From: Vitis vinifera
Taxonomy: Eukaryota; Streptophyta; Magnoliopsida; Vitales; Vitaceae
DNA: 64,000 nucleotides
Direction: 5' to 3'
Assembly: GCF_030704535.1 (NCBI RefSeq)
Contig: NC_081822.1
Span: forward strand, 33,463,501 to 33,527,500
In this document: one piece after another, positions 46,701 through 55,939 of the stretch
Position numbering within the stretch: the stretch's first letter is position 1
Layout of the letters: every line of letters begins with the position of its first letter
Made by a program: the position numbers and the translations under genes
Notes under the pieces: generated by a model
What the model was told of the DNA's origin: nothing
Seen by the model: the letters and a program-made list of their open reading frames with translations, nothing else
The model's database searches: none

Positions 46701-46941
46701 TGGAGGAAAAATTAGTAATACACCTCTTTTCCTTAGTGAGTTTACTAATTGACAATAGATTACAGTCCAAGTTAGGAACAAGGAGAACAGAGTTGAGAGT
46801 AAGATCCCTTGATAGCACAACTGAACCTGTTCCGGCAACCTTTGATAGTGAACCATCTGCTATTCGGACTGTTAAATTATTTGGACATGAGCTATATGTA
46901 TCAAAAATTGTCGCATCTCCCGTCATATGATCAGATGCTCC
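43702..46941 (-). CDS. Copia Pol polyprotein: protease remainder, integrase, reverse transcriptase, RNase H
   Basis: One uninterrupted frame. In order: end of the aspartic protease with ASDHMTGDA; GAG-pre-integrase (RLWHYRLGHPN, CEICQLSKQ zinc-finger part); integrase core with HSDIWGP, KSDNARDYF and QQNGIAERKNRHL giving D, D and E; reverse transcriptase with QLDVKNAFLNGDL and the active site YVDDIILTG; RNase H with FSDADWAGS, SSAEAEFRA and YCDNQAA. It copies element RNA and inserts the DNA. All catalytic residues of integrase, RT and RNase H are visible. The frame begins just after a TAA that replaces the Ser of the protease D-S-G, so the protease is cut at its active site. Confidence 0.95.
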   Translation of the reverse strand, partial: GASDHMTGDATIFDTYSSCPNNLTVRIADGSLSKVAGTGSVVLSRDLTLNSVLLVPNLDCNLLSISKLTKEKRCITNFSSTHCEFQDLDSGKTIGNAEECSGLYILKERHDPQEQPQMTVGSNSFSVSCQNNDSAIRLWHYRLGHPNVMYLKHLFPSLFNKNPKSFECEICQLSKQVQSHFPIQPYKESSPFSMIHSDIWGPSRIKNVTGTRWFVSFIDDHTRLTWVFLMKEKSETSQIFKNFKNMIQTQFQSKIQILKSDNARDYFNSILGEFLAQEGIVHLSSCVDTPQQNGIAERKNRHLLEVARSLMFSMNVPKLFWGQAVLTAAYLINRMPSRVLKFQTPCQTLLKSFPTTRLISTVPPKIFGCSVFVHINQQHRSKLDPRSLKCIFLGYSSNQKEYKCYSPVTRKFYNSMDVTFFETQPYYPKNDIQGENSTQEYQFWDLESFSESPITTENHIPPESFNQPESIVDLWDKEHIQEETEERTLSQQTHEAEPGPNPSKLPGNNAPDGTVDSELENDILNMPIAWRKGVRSCTQHPIGNFISYDKLSPTFRAFTSSITEIQVPQNIQEAFKYPKWKAAVDEEVRALEKNGTWEITDLPRGKKPVGCKWIFTVKYKADGNVDRYKARLVAKGFTQSYGIDYQETFAPVAKLNTVRVLLSLVANLDWSLHQLDVKNAFLNGDLEEEVYMDIPAGLETTSNFNKVCRLRKSLYGLKQSPRAWFERFTKVVKGYGFVQCQSDHTLFVKHFPEGKLAIIIVYVDDIILTGDHEEKIDLLKKLLTKEFEIKDLGNLKYFLGMEIARSKKGIAVSQRKYVMDLLNETGMLGCKPAETPMDTTVKLEESDGSAPVDKGRYQRLVGKLIYLSHTRPDIGFSVSVVSQFMNNPTEKHMTAVIRILRYLKMTLGKGLFFQRTTNKEIEIFSDADWAGSVTNRRSTSGYCSFVWGNLVTWRSKKQSVVARSSAEAEFRAMAQGICEGIWLNRLLEELRVPLKHPMVLYCDNQAAISIAKNPVHHDRTKHVEIDRHFIKEKIEEGVFKVSYTPTNCQTADILTKALTRVNFEDLTEKLGMINIYNAA

Positions 46942-47106
46942 TTAGTCCACTATCCAAGGTTTTTTACGTTTCTTACCAGCAGTGAAGGCACTCAAAAAAT
47001 TACCTTTGTGAGCCAAGGTTCCGGAACCAATGACCTGGTTGGAAGATGAGCCAGTTTGTGACTGTACTGACAAAAGAGGAGACAGTAGTTTCTGAAGCAT
47101 CTCCAT
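46942..47106 (-). pseudogene. Copia gag remnant and start of protease
   Basis: An ATG at 47106, 46 bp inside the LTR edge, opens MEMLQKLLSPLLSVQSQTGS and leads to GSGTLAHKGNFLS, KPWIVD and a TAA stop at 46942-46944. Only the last part of a normal 300-400-residue gag is present; the capsid region and zinc knuckle are gone. The stop sits at the serine of the protease DSGA motif. Confidence 0.9.
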
Positions 47107-47137
47107 TAAAGATGAAGAGGATGAGACAGGATTAAAC

Positions 47138-47151
47138 CTGCTCTGATACCA
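47138..47151 (-). other. Copia primer-binding site
   Basis: On the minus strand GGTATCAGAGCAGG, directly inside the LTR end, complementary to initiator tRNA-Met as usual for plant copia elements. Confidence 0.92.
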
Positions 47152-47525
47152 TGAAGAATTTGAAGAAAAATATGAAGAATTTGAAGACAAAATATGGAGG
47201 AACACCTCAATTCATTCTGTGATACCTCACTTTACAATGAATGAAAGCATAAATAAATAGCCTACGGATATGAGACAATTCCGGAATGGAATTTCCCTTA
47301 CATGGAAAGTGAATAAACTACTCTTACATGGGAAGTGAATAAACTACTCTTACATGGAAAGTGAATAAACTACCTTGCTAGAATTACTCCTAAATATATA
47401 AACTACTCTTACATGGAAAGTGAATAAACTACATTGCTAGAATTACTCCTAAATCAATTATAATAAAGGCTGTACATTACACTAATTAGGGAAGTAAACA
47501 GAGGATGCTGGCTTGATTTCCAACA
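47152..47525 (-). repeat. Copia LTR (5-prime LTR in element orientation)
   Basis: 374 bp, near-identical to 43321-43694. It would carry the element promoter, firing toward lower coordinates, i.e. antisense to the host receptor. Confidence 0.97.
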
Positions 47526-47530
47526 AAACT

Positions 47531-49415
47531 AATTCTTGATGGTTGTTCAAGTTTGCTTGAGGTTCACCCATCTATTGGAAAGCTGAACAAGCTTATTTTA
47601 TTGAATTTGAAAAATTGCAAAAAGCTTATTTGTTTTCCCAGCATCATCGACATGAAAGCGCTTGAAATTCTCAATTTCTCTGGCTGCTCAGGGCTCAAGA
47701 AGTTTCCAAATATTCAAGGTAACATGGAAAATTTATTGGAGCTTTATTTAGCTTCAACTGCTATTGAGGAACTTCCCTCCTCAATTGGGCATCTCACTGG
47801 ACTTGTTTTATTGGATCTGAAATGGTGCAAAAATCTTAAGAGTCTTTCGACAAGTATTTGTAAGTTGAAATCCCTTGAAAATCTCTCTCTTTCTGGATGT
47901 TCAAAACTTGAAAGTTTTCCAGAAGTGATGGAGAATATGGACAATTTGAAAGAGCTTCTTTTAGATGGGACACCTATCGAAGTGCTACCCTCATCAATTG
48001 AACGTCTCAAAGGCCTCGTTTTATTGAATCTGAGGAAATGCAAAAACCTTGTGAGTCTTTCAAACGGCATGTGTAATTTGACATCTCTTGAAACACTCAT
48101 TGTCTCCGGTTGTTTACAATTAAACAATTTGCCGAGGAACCTCGGGAGCCTGCAACGTCTAGCACAGCTCCATGCAGATGGAACTGCTATAACACAACCT
48201 CCTGACTCGATTGTTCTTTTGAGAAACCTGCAAGTATTGATCTATCCTGGATGTAAAATATTAGCACCTACCTCATTGGGTTCGCTCTTTTCATTCTGGT
48301 TATTGCATGGAAACAGTTCAAATGGGATTGGTTTGCGCTTGCCTTCTAGTTTTTCTAGTTTCAGGTCCTTATCAAATTTAGACATAAGTGACTGCAAACT
48401 AATAGAAGGAGCAATCCCCAACGGTATTTGCTCCTTAATCTCATTGAAGAAATTAGATCTAAGCCGGAACAATTTTCTAAGCATACCTGCTGGCATCAGT
48501 GAACTTACAAACCTAAAAGACCTTCGATTGGGGCAGTGCCAGAGTCTCACAGGAATTCCGGAGCTTCCACCAAGTGTCCGAGACATAGATGCACACAATT
48601 GCACAGCTCTTTTGCCAGGCTCATCAAGTGTAAACACATTGCAAGGGCTACAGTTCCTATTCTATAATTGCTCCAAACCAGTTGAGGACCAATCCAGTGA
48701 TGATAAGAGGACAGAATTACAAATATTTCCACATATTTATGTGTCTTCCACTGCTTCTGATTCCTCTGTGACTACTTCACCTGTTATGATGCAGAAATTG
48801 CTTGAAAATATTGCATTTAGTATTGTTTTTCCTGGCACTGGGATTCCTGAGTGGATCTGGCATCAGAATGTGGGATCTTCTATAAAAATTCAGCTACCTA
48901 CAGATTGGCATAGTGATGACTTCTTGGGATTTGCTCTCTGCTCTGTTCTTGAACATCTTCCTGAGAGAATTATATGCCATTTGAATTCTGATGTTTTTAA
49001 TTATGGGGACTTGAAAGACTTCGGCCATGATTTCCATTGGACAGGCAACATTGTTGGGTCAGAACATGTCTGGCTGGGTTATCAACCATGTTCCCAGTTG
49101 AGGTTGTTTCAATTCAATGACCCCAATGAGTGGAATCACATTGAGATTTCTTTTGAAGCAGCCCACAGATTCAACTCAAGTGCATCCAATGTGGTGAAGA
49201 AGTGTGGCGTATGTCTTATATATGCAGAAGATCTTGAAGGAATCCATCCACAAAATAGAAAACAGCTTAAGAGTAGGGGATGTAATGTAGTTGAGAGAAG
49301 CAGTGACAGAGCAGGACTCAATCGAAGTGGAATGGACTCTAGTTCTAGTGGCAGCAGTGATGGACCCACCAATGATCCCACGCTCAAGCTCAAGCGCAAA
49401 CGTCCTCAAGAATGA
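47531..49415 (+). CDS. Receptor exon 5, part after the copia insertion: LRR, C-JID and basic tail
   Basis: 628 codons open to the stop at 49413-49415, in the phase expected to continue from 43320. Leucine-rich repeats run to about 48590, including a Leu-poor irregular stretch near 48240-48330. They are followed by the C-JID/post-LRR jelly-roll region (IPEWIWHQNVGS, DDFLGFALCSV, WNHIEISFEAA, KCGVCLIYAED). The tail has Ser repeats and KLKRKRPQE. With the insertion present there is no ATG of its own in a normal context. Confidence 0.92.
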
Positions 49416-50903
49416 CTACCATCATCCAGGTCTTTTTTCCAATAAAATTCTCTTTTCTGTTGATTTGGTCATGCATTCTCAAAATCAGTGATGATATTTT
49501 TCGTCAATAATTCTCAGCGAACTCCTCCAATCATGTCTATATATTATATCTCCGTCTGACTTTTCGGTGAGTCATCAACTTTTCTATTATTGAGATATAT
49601 TGATTGAAGCAACTGAAATTCTCTTAGTCCTTTTTTCTTGTATTCTTTGATAGTTTAGGCAGATAGTTTGGTTTGAATCTGAACTTTGATTATGCTGAAA
49701 TTTGTTATTAAGCCTTCATAATTAGTTGTTGACAGTGTTGAGTTTTATTTAGCACTTGGTGGCGAATATGGGGAGTTTGATTAAGAAAATGAAGCAAAGT
49801 TGGTATTGGGTGATGAATGCAAGTTGCCTGATGAAACACCCAACATGCTTCTTTTCTGAGTATGAATGATTCTTTGCATTATAACCTTCAAGTTTTAATA
49901 GTAATAGTTTTGGTTGTGTTATGAGCATTAGAAACTTATGAGATGTTGAGTACTAGGATAGAAACTGCAGGAACATTTGCCAACATTTATGATGTTTGAG
50001 TCGTAAAATCCGGTTCTTCTACATTTTGTTTAACATGCGTTTGACAATCATGGCAAATTGTAACATTCAAAAATTTCTTTGGGTGGAAATGATAAGAATC
50101 TTGAGTTACACTATGTGACAAACTGTTCCTCTTTTGCAGAGGCCAGAATCAGAATTTCCATGGAGGGAGATCATTTTCTTGCTTTCTGCAGAGCAACTCC
50201 TTTGCAAATGCAGCGATTCCAGGAGCTTGGAATCTAGTTGGTTTCTTTTATGTGATAAATTGGGTAGAAACTTATTAAAACTTTTATACAATGCATATAT
50301 CATTAAACTATTTGTCACCATTTTTCTGAGTATATGATTCGAACCCTGCTGGTATTGATTTTAATGCCTTTGATAATTATAACGTACCTAATGAATTAGG
50401 TTTTAGAATAAGGCAAAGTAGAATTTGTATTTTTGGTTCCTGAATTTTTTATTTGATTGGTAGTGAGCATTTGACCTGGTCATCGCATTCCACTAGTGAT
50501 TTTCCAAGAATAATTTTTCATGATCAAAATCTTTGAGAATGAAGAGTCTCCAATTGTCATCTACTCTCTATGAAGATGACTTTATAAGCTTGTTTACTAC
50601 TGATTTAATTTGAGAAATTCATTCATTTTTATTGGCTGTAGCCCAATTTTACTCATATTTTTGAAGTTACGAAAATAGTTGGATAGTGTGTTCCCTGAAA
50701 AGAAAGTATCAAATAATTTGAATCATGGCTGGTCTAAACTCACAACCACACTTGGAACTACATATAAGACTGCAACCTTTCAGTAGAATAAAAGAAGAAA
50801 CTGCATTTATGAACTGAATGTAAGTATGTAGGTATAGATATCCATAGCAAATTAAAAGCATAAACCAGCAACAACAACCCAACATCCATCAAACTTCAAA
50901 AAC
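49416..50903. other. 3-prime flank of the receptor, no separate gene recognised
   Basis: It probably includes the receptor 3-prime untranslated region. A CTTTTGCAG acceptor-like site at about 50131-50139 precedes a GC-richer stretch (50140-50230), compatible with an intron-containing 3-prime UTR as in some TNL genes. Frames at 50106-50337 lack a known domain. Confidence 0.45.
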
Positions 50904-51233
50904 TTGTCAGTAACACCATTAATACACAACCCAAAAATTCCAATAGTTATGATATGTTTCCGGAGCTTTAGAGGAGAAGACACCCGCAATAGCTTCACTG
51001 CCCATCTCTACAAGGAGCTATGCACCAAAGGAATCAACACTTTCATCGACAATGACAAGCTTGAGAGGGGTGATGTCATAGCTTCTGCGCTTGTTGCGGC
51101 TATTGAAAACTGCAAGTTTTCTGTCATTGTTTTGTCAGAAAATTATGCTTCTTCCAGGTGGTGTTTGGAGGAGCTGGTAAAGATTCTAGAGTGCATGAGA
51201 ACCAAGGGACATGGAGAGGGTGCTGATTTATGA
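50904..51233 (+). pseudogene. Truncated TIR-domain fragment
   Basis: From about 50945 the plus strand matches the TIR exon of the TNL at 15082: SFRGEDTRNSFTAHLYKEL, GINTFIDNDKLERGDVI, LSENYASS, WCLEELVKILECMRT, then similarity stops at 51215. The start is damaged: the YDVFL segment is shifted by one base relative to SFRGEDTR, so the frame opens from an unrelated ATG. The last third of the TIR and all of NB-ARC are absent. A TIR-only product of 109 residues is possible, but truncation argues for a relic. Confidence 0.85.
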
Positions 51234-51984
51234 AAACTTAATGAAATTTCAAATCAATAGGAATTAGGTGTATTTAGTGAAAACTTTGGAGGAGGTGAAT
51301 GAAATTAACCTATTTTTGAAAATGTAGATTGGAATGAGTTTTTTTTTTTTTTTTTAATTATACATTTGATTGTGTACATCTTCTTTATAATTTCTATTCT
51401 GTAATGATTGATTTTGATTTTGTACATATTTTTAATTATTTTCCTTAATAATCATAGAATGAGCAAGAAGGACCAATATTTTGAAAAGGTACCTAGGTCA
51501 ACAACCAGTTAGTTTGGACTTTTTCAACTTGGGTATATATATAGTAGGGTTAGTAAAAAATAGTGCGAGTAAAAATGAGGACATGAGGAATTGAAATGAA
51601 CGATATCAAATTTGTTTTTTGAAGGTCATAGATGGTTAAAACAAGGGCCCAAGCATTCCCTAACCAACCTTGGGTTAAAGTAGAATTTGTGCTTGTTCCA
51701 AATTTTTTAGACTTCATACTAGGCTAGCCTTAGGCTAGCTCAATCGATTCCAAGGTTTGAGAAAATGCGTCATCATTAAAAAGAAATCCTAAAACAACAA
51801 ATATATCTTCTATGCACAAGTCTTTTGGTAGGTTCCATTCATGAGCAGCAATATTAAAGAAAGATAATTTTAATAATCTTCTAACAAGAGCTTGAAACAA
51901 CTAAAACAAGACGAGAGGAGGTTGCCCGGTAGTGAGAAGCAACTTCGTAGAGGATTTTTTTATTTTAAGAATCCTCTAACAATA
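51234..51984. other. AT-rich intergenic DNA, no gene seen
   Basis: No domain-bearing frame and no transposon end was recognised. Confidence 0.6.
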
Positions 51985-52265
51985 GGAGAGGATCTTTTAG
52001 GTAAAAACAAACTACTTTTCCTCGTGAAAGCATCTTTTGATATAAGGTACTTCTATTTTAACCGCTTTTTATAAGGTTGAGTGGACAACTTGCTTACATA
52101 TGCATCATCTAGGAAAATACAAGCTACTTTTACTCATGAAAGCATATTTAGAAATAAACTATTTTTCTTAAACGACTTTTATTTTAACCATTTTTTACAA
52201 CGTTTGGTGGACAACTTGTCACACGAATCCTTTAGGAAAATACAAACTACTTTTCCTTTCTTCTC
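51985..52265. repeat. Degenerate about 120-bp tandem repeat, two and a half units
   Basis: AAACAAACTACTTTTCCTCGTGAAAG (near 52003), ATACAAGCTACTTTTACTCATGAAAG (near 52120) and ATACAAACTACTTTTCCTTTC (near 52240) are each separated by TTTTAACC(G/A)(C/T)TTTTTA, then GTGGACAACTTG. The class is unknown. Confidence 0.78.
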
Positions 52266-53377
52266 CACTATTGTGGAAATATGCCTTTCTTTTAATATGC
52301 ATCATAATTATGTTTGTTCTAATATACTTGGATATATTTTTCCAAAGAACCAAAAATTCATGTAAAGTGCGATTAATAGTATTTTTATCTGAAGTGCTTT
52401 TAGTGGAAGTATTTTTTAGAGAATCGTCTATCAAGTTCTTTTTTTTTAGGAAGTAACACAAATGATTTTTCAAGACATGGGAGAACAATGCGACTTTCAT
52501 TATACTAATAAAACTATCAAGTGGATCCTTTCAATCTTATGAATACTAATATGTGAATATGAATAAGAGAATAAAGTAGTACTTAAGTGAATAAGATCAT
52601 AAATAAAAGAAACTAATTATAGAATAAAACAGTATTCAAGTTTTAACAATATTGATTAGAACCGTGCAGATGAAATCAAAATAGAGCATGTAAATCAATC
52701 CAAGAACATACTATTATATTACAAGAAATGCCTTTTAATTCAAATGCTTCAGCTCCTTGGCAGGCAGTGGGAGTCAGTCCTTATCTATCACCTCCTATCT
52801 TCAAAATCTTCCATTCTTAGGGTTTTTCCCTTTCCTGCTTCTTCTCCTACAACTTCCGCTAGAACGACCTTCCTCACCACTCCATCACCCCAGTTCAGTG
52901 GATTGCCAATGCGGCCGACCTCACAGGAACGAAGATCACTCAACTTCGATTCACAAAATATTGTAGCAGGGCTGCCATGAAACACATCCTCACAGGACTG
53001 CAAAAGCAGCACATACAGGAGATTCCAAGAATCTAGTATTAAAATCAATATGGAGGCATTGGCATAGTTGCTGACTACTGAATCATTCACGTAGTGAAGA
53101 ACAATAAGGACTTGTTTGGCACGAAGTCTTGCCTTTATCGTAGTGCTCCGTGTTAAACCCAGAAAGCCTGCCCTTATAGGAATTTCAAACCTAGATTTTT
53201 ACACCCTGATACTTTTGAAAGAAGTTTTCCTTGTCTCTTCAAATCTTATCCAACATGGTCAGAAGAGATGGAACGCACTTCCTCCATGCGCCGTTGAAGC
53301 CTTTTGTCTGCTCGCGAAGGTACCTGATGAGTTTCACCTACAAAACGTCTCACGATACCATTATCATTGGGAATAAT
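52266..53377. other. Intergenic; GC-richer block of unknown nature at 52740-53360
   Basis: 52266-52740 is AT-rich. The next 600 bp are less AT-rich and hold short overlapping frames on both strands (52744-52980 plus, 52788-53090 minus, 53116-53376 plus). I could not match any of them to a family. It may be an old captured or broken gene. Confidence 0.4.
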
Positions 53378-53758
53378 TTATAGTATACGAGCCTCCACTT
53401 CACTAGCTAATCGTATCAAATCTCTCACGACAGCATCATCGAGGGGACCAATTAATTTCATAAGAGCACTTATTTCACTAGCTAATTGTGTCAAATCTCT
53501 CACGATAGCATCATCATCAGGATCAATTAGTTCTATAAGAGCCCCTATTTCAGCAGTTAATTTTATCAAATCTCTCATGATATCATTGGGACTAGCTGAT
53601 TGTATAGAAGCCTTTATTGAATTAGCTACTGATATCAAATTTCTCACGATATCATTATCATGGCGACTAGTTAATTGAGTACGAGCCGTTATTCTACTTG
53701 TCGATTGTATCAAATTTCTCAGAATAAATTCGCTCATTTTCTTAAAAAATCGTACCAC
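53378..53758 (-). CDS. Small protein of 25-residue repeats, unknown family
   Basis: A 126-codon minus-strand frame. After a short basic start (MVRFFKKMSEF) it consists of about four and a half units of 23-25 residues, with arginine-[DN]-leucine at residues 14, 39, 62, 87 and 112. Consensus: R-[DN]-L-I-x-L-A-x-E-I-x-A-x-I-x-L-I-x-P-x-D-D-A-I-V. Spacing of Leu, Ile and Ala suggests amphipathic helices joined by acidic PDD turns, i.e. a helical-repeat or coiled-coil-like fold. The DNA repeats (about 75 bp) have diverged clearly, yet the frame stays open. The opposite strand also has a 103-codon frame at 53367-53678, which is less regular. I recognise no family; expression is unknown. Confidence 0.5.
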   Translation of the reverse strand: MVRFFKKMSEFILRNLIQSTSRITARTQLTSRHDNDIVRNLISVANSIKASIQSASPNDIMRDLIKLTAEIGALIELIDPDDDAIVRDLTQLASEISALMKLIGPLDDAVVRDLIRLASEVEARIL

Positions 53759-54514
53759 TGGTCCCTACCATCATCAATTGATTTTCTCAAAGGCTTATCC
53801 ATGCCTTTTCCAAAATGCTCTGGACAATTTTCTCAATAAGCTTAGCCTCATTAATTCCTGCCATGATTACAGAACAAAGAATAATAGGCATGATCCGTTG
53901 GTTTAAATGGTGACTGCTACTATTGCAATTTTCTTTAGTAATTTTTTCTTTTCCTTCTTTTTAAGGAAGGAAACAAGTTTAAAAATTTACTAATCACTGT
54001 TTAAATAAAACATTTAAAAAGGAGTTTGGCTTATGACAACTCTAAGAGAGTGTTTGTTTTTTTGTTTTAACTTTTTATTGAAAACAATTTTTTTTTCAGA
54101 CTTTAAGTTGTTTGTTTTTCTACTTTTTTTATAACTTATTATAAACTTTTTGTTAAAAAGAAAAAACTAAAATATTTGACTTTTTCTAAATAAAAAAAGT
54201 AATATATTGATTTTTCTTTACTTCTTAATATTTAATAGAAATAAAATATTACAAAAATAAATAACCTAATACTTAACACTATTAAGTATTAAAGTTCTAT
54301 TTAGAGTTAAGTAAAAAGACAAACATCACCTTAATATTTAAATCTAATAGATGTAATTCTACAATTATGGAAGTCTATACTTAAGTATAAGTGGACAATC
54401 TTAATACATTCATAATATTTCCTTAGCCAATTTTGATTTTATTAATAATGATGATAATAATAATAATAATAATAATAATAGAAACATATTAAAAATACAG
54501 GGTTTAAAAACTTA
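53759..54514. other. AT-rich intergenic DNA with a TAA/TTA microsatellite
   Basis: No gene. A TAATAATAA run lies at about 54442-54480, just beyond the donor side of the TIR relic. Confidence 0.6.
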
Positions 54515-54965
54515 CCAATTCCTTGAATCCCAACCACAGATAAATTGGCAACTTGTCTAAGAGCATCCCTCCAAATCCGCACCATCTCCCTATTCTCCAA
54601 ATTCTTTTCATGTTTAGCCAAGGCTTCTCCAAATTTGCCCCTTTGATTCCCCACATCTGATGGATTGATCTTATAGAAAATTGGAAGAACCCTCTGTCCC
54701 TTTGTTCACCTGCACTCATCTTCACAAGCTCCCCTAGGCACCAGCTAGATGACGCATAAATTTCTGATAAAAGACCGACAGAAGCAGTGGAGTTCTCGAT
54801 AGCTGTAACAAGTGCAGGGGTTATGGCTTGCCCCACCTTAAGCTTCTTATCATCTATAAAAACGTTGATTCCCTTCTGGCACAACTGCTTATAGAGATGA
54901 GCAGTGAAGGAATTACGAGTGTCTTCACCTCTAAAACTGAGAAAAAGAAGCCATTGTCGAGATGG
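54515..54965 (-). pseudogene. TIR-exon relic of a TNL gene
   Basis: Minus strand: FLSFRGEDTRNSFTAHLYKQ, GINVFIDDKKLKVGQ, ALVTAIENS, SEIYASSSWCLGELVKM. A frameshift near 54705 follows, then GNQRGKFGEALAKHEKNLEN, WRDALRQVANLS and another shift before a GGTAAG donor. The codon after WCL is Gly; the putative catalytic Glu one position on (GEL) remains. The YDV start is altered. There is no NB-ARC downstream; AT-rich DNA follows. It is most similar to the TIR at 15082 and shares its orientation. Confidence 0.88.
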
Positions 54966-55480
54966 AAAGAGATGAAGAGATTTGAGTAAAGAGAAAGAGA
55001 GAGATGAAGATAATTTGAGTTAAGAAAACGTCATTAACGAGAAGTAGAGAGGTGAAGAGATTTGAGTTAATAAGAAGAAGAGATTGTCGAGAAGGAGAGA
55101 AATGAAAAGCTTTAAGTTAAGAAAAAACCATTATAAGGAATTTAGTAGAGAAATGAAGAGATTTGAATCATAAAGCCATTATTGAGAAGAAGCCATCGTC
55201 AAGGAGAGAGATGAAGAGATTTGAGTAAAGAAGAAGCCATTATTGAGAAGTAGAGAGATATGAGTTATAAAGTTATTGTCGAGAAGAAGCCATTGTTGAG
55301 AAAGAGAGATGAAGGGAATTGAGTTAAGAAAAAACCATTGTGGAAAAGTGGAGGGATGAAGAGATGTGAGCTATATAGCCATTGTCAATAAGTAGAGAGA
55401 TGAGGAAGAAGGAGAAGGAAAAAAAACAGAAGAAGTCATTATCGAGAAGCAGAGAGACGAAGAGATGTAAGTTATAAAGA
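54955..55480 (-). repeat. Degenerate minisatellite grown from a TIR-gene start region
   Basis: About nine to ten units of roughly 45-65 bp with the pattern GCCATT(G/A)TCGAGAAG, then AGAGAGATGAAGAGATTTGAG, then TTAAGAA or TATAAAG. The first unit abuts the TIR relic so that CCAT is its putative ATGG. Thus the repeated unit is the start-codon and leader region of that relic. Confidence 0.82.
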
Positions 55481-55935
55481 CTTCAAGTGTAACTTCAAAT
55501 AATTAACTTGTAGAGAAAAGGTGCTTGATCAATCTATTAAAATAATTTGGGATATTACAGATGAAGATTTCATGAACAAACAGATAATAATAATAATAAC
55601 TGAAGAATACGACCGAGAAATCTAAACACAAGAGAATCATGATCAATAGTAATAACTAAAAACAGTGACAAGTGTTTGGTGATGATGCTTTTTTTCACTA
55701 CAAAACTTGCAACAAACGAGGGGAATAAGTTGCTTCTACAATAGGTAAAGAAAATGCTCCCATTTTTAGGTGGACGAGAGCACGTTGAAGGCTGGAAGAG
55801 ATGGTCAATGCCATGTGACATTGGTCAAACTATTTGCTTCAAAAGCTTGAAGGATAGAAGGTAAGATAAAAGCCGCGTGACATTAATTGGTCAAAATAAA
55901 ACTAGTTTACTTCAAAAGCAAGGCAAACGAGTGGA
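55481..55935. other. Intergenic with a short imperfect direct repeat
   Basis: About 55786-55848 and 55850-55922 share GAAGG(C/A)T(G/A)GAAG, (C/G)C(C/G)(A/G)(T/C)GTGACATT, TTGGTCAAA and (T/A)CTTCAAAAGC. An 83-codon minus-strand frame at 55570-55821 has no recognised domain. Confidence 0.5.
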
Positions 55936-55939
55936 AGCA

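Larger units (their letters stand above)
43321..47525 (-). mobile_element. Young Ty1/copia retrotransposon in the receptor LRR exon
   Basis: Two 374-bp LTRs (43321-43694 and 47152-47525), both TG...CA, with one visible difference (T or C in GGATG(T/C)TGGC). The 5-bp duplication AAACT flanks the element. On the minus strand the PBS GGTATCAGAGCAGG lies inside the 47152 LTR and a polypurine tract TTGAGGGGGAGTG lies at the 43694 LTR. The internal region is only 3457 bp: almost all of gag is missing, and pol is one frame of over 1070 codons. Near-identical LTRs show a recent insertion. Since gag is absent and the protease carries a stop, movement must have used proteins supplied by other copies, unless the stop arose after insertion. 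Confidence 0.97.
38569..49415 (+). pseudogene. TIR-TIR-NB-ARC-LRR receptor interrupted by a recent copia insertion
   Basis: Exons: 38569-39092 TIR1; 39249-39836 linker plus TIR2; 41554-42658 NB-ARC; 42805-43116; LRR and C-JID exon 43226-43320 continuing at 47531-49415. All splice sites are GT-AG and all phases agree; without the insertion the frame is about 1500 codons. TIR1 (about 25-170) has SFMGEDTR; TIR2 (about 225-370) has SFRGQDTR; both keep WCLDEL. NB-ARC has GFGGIGKTT near residue 430, VLLVLDDV, GSRIIVTTRD, GLPLGLKVL, DVACFF and an intact MHD. The LRR exon has about a dozen repeats (EELPSSIGHLTGLVLLDLKW type), then a C-JID domain (FPGTGIPEWIWHQNVGSSI) and a basic KLKRKRPQE tail resembling a nuclear signal. 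As it stands, translation enters the LTR and stops at 43429, giving about 910 residues lacking nearly all LRRs. Intact relatives confer pathogen recognition; this gene's ligand is unknown. Confidence 0.93.

Noticed and set aside
43931..46930. Frames of 60-147 codons overlapping copia pol on both strands
   Set aside because: They are shadows of the 1070-codon Pol frame.
47744..49409. Minus-strand frames opposite the receptor LRR exon
   Set aside because: The plus strand has the continuous LRR and C-JID protein; the antisense frames arise from LRR codon regularity.
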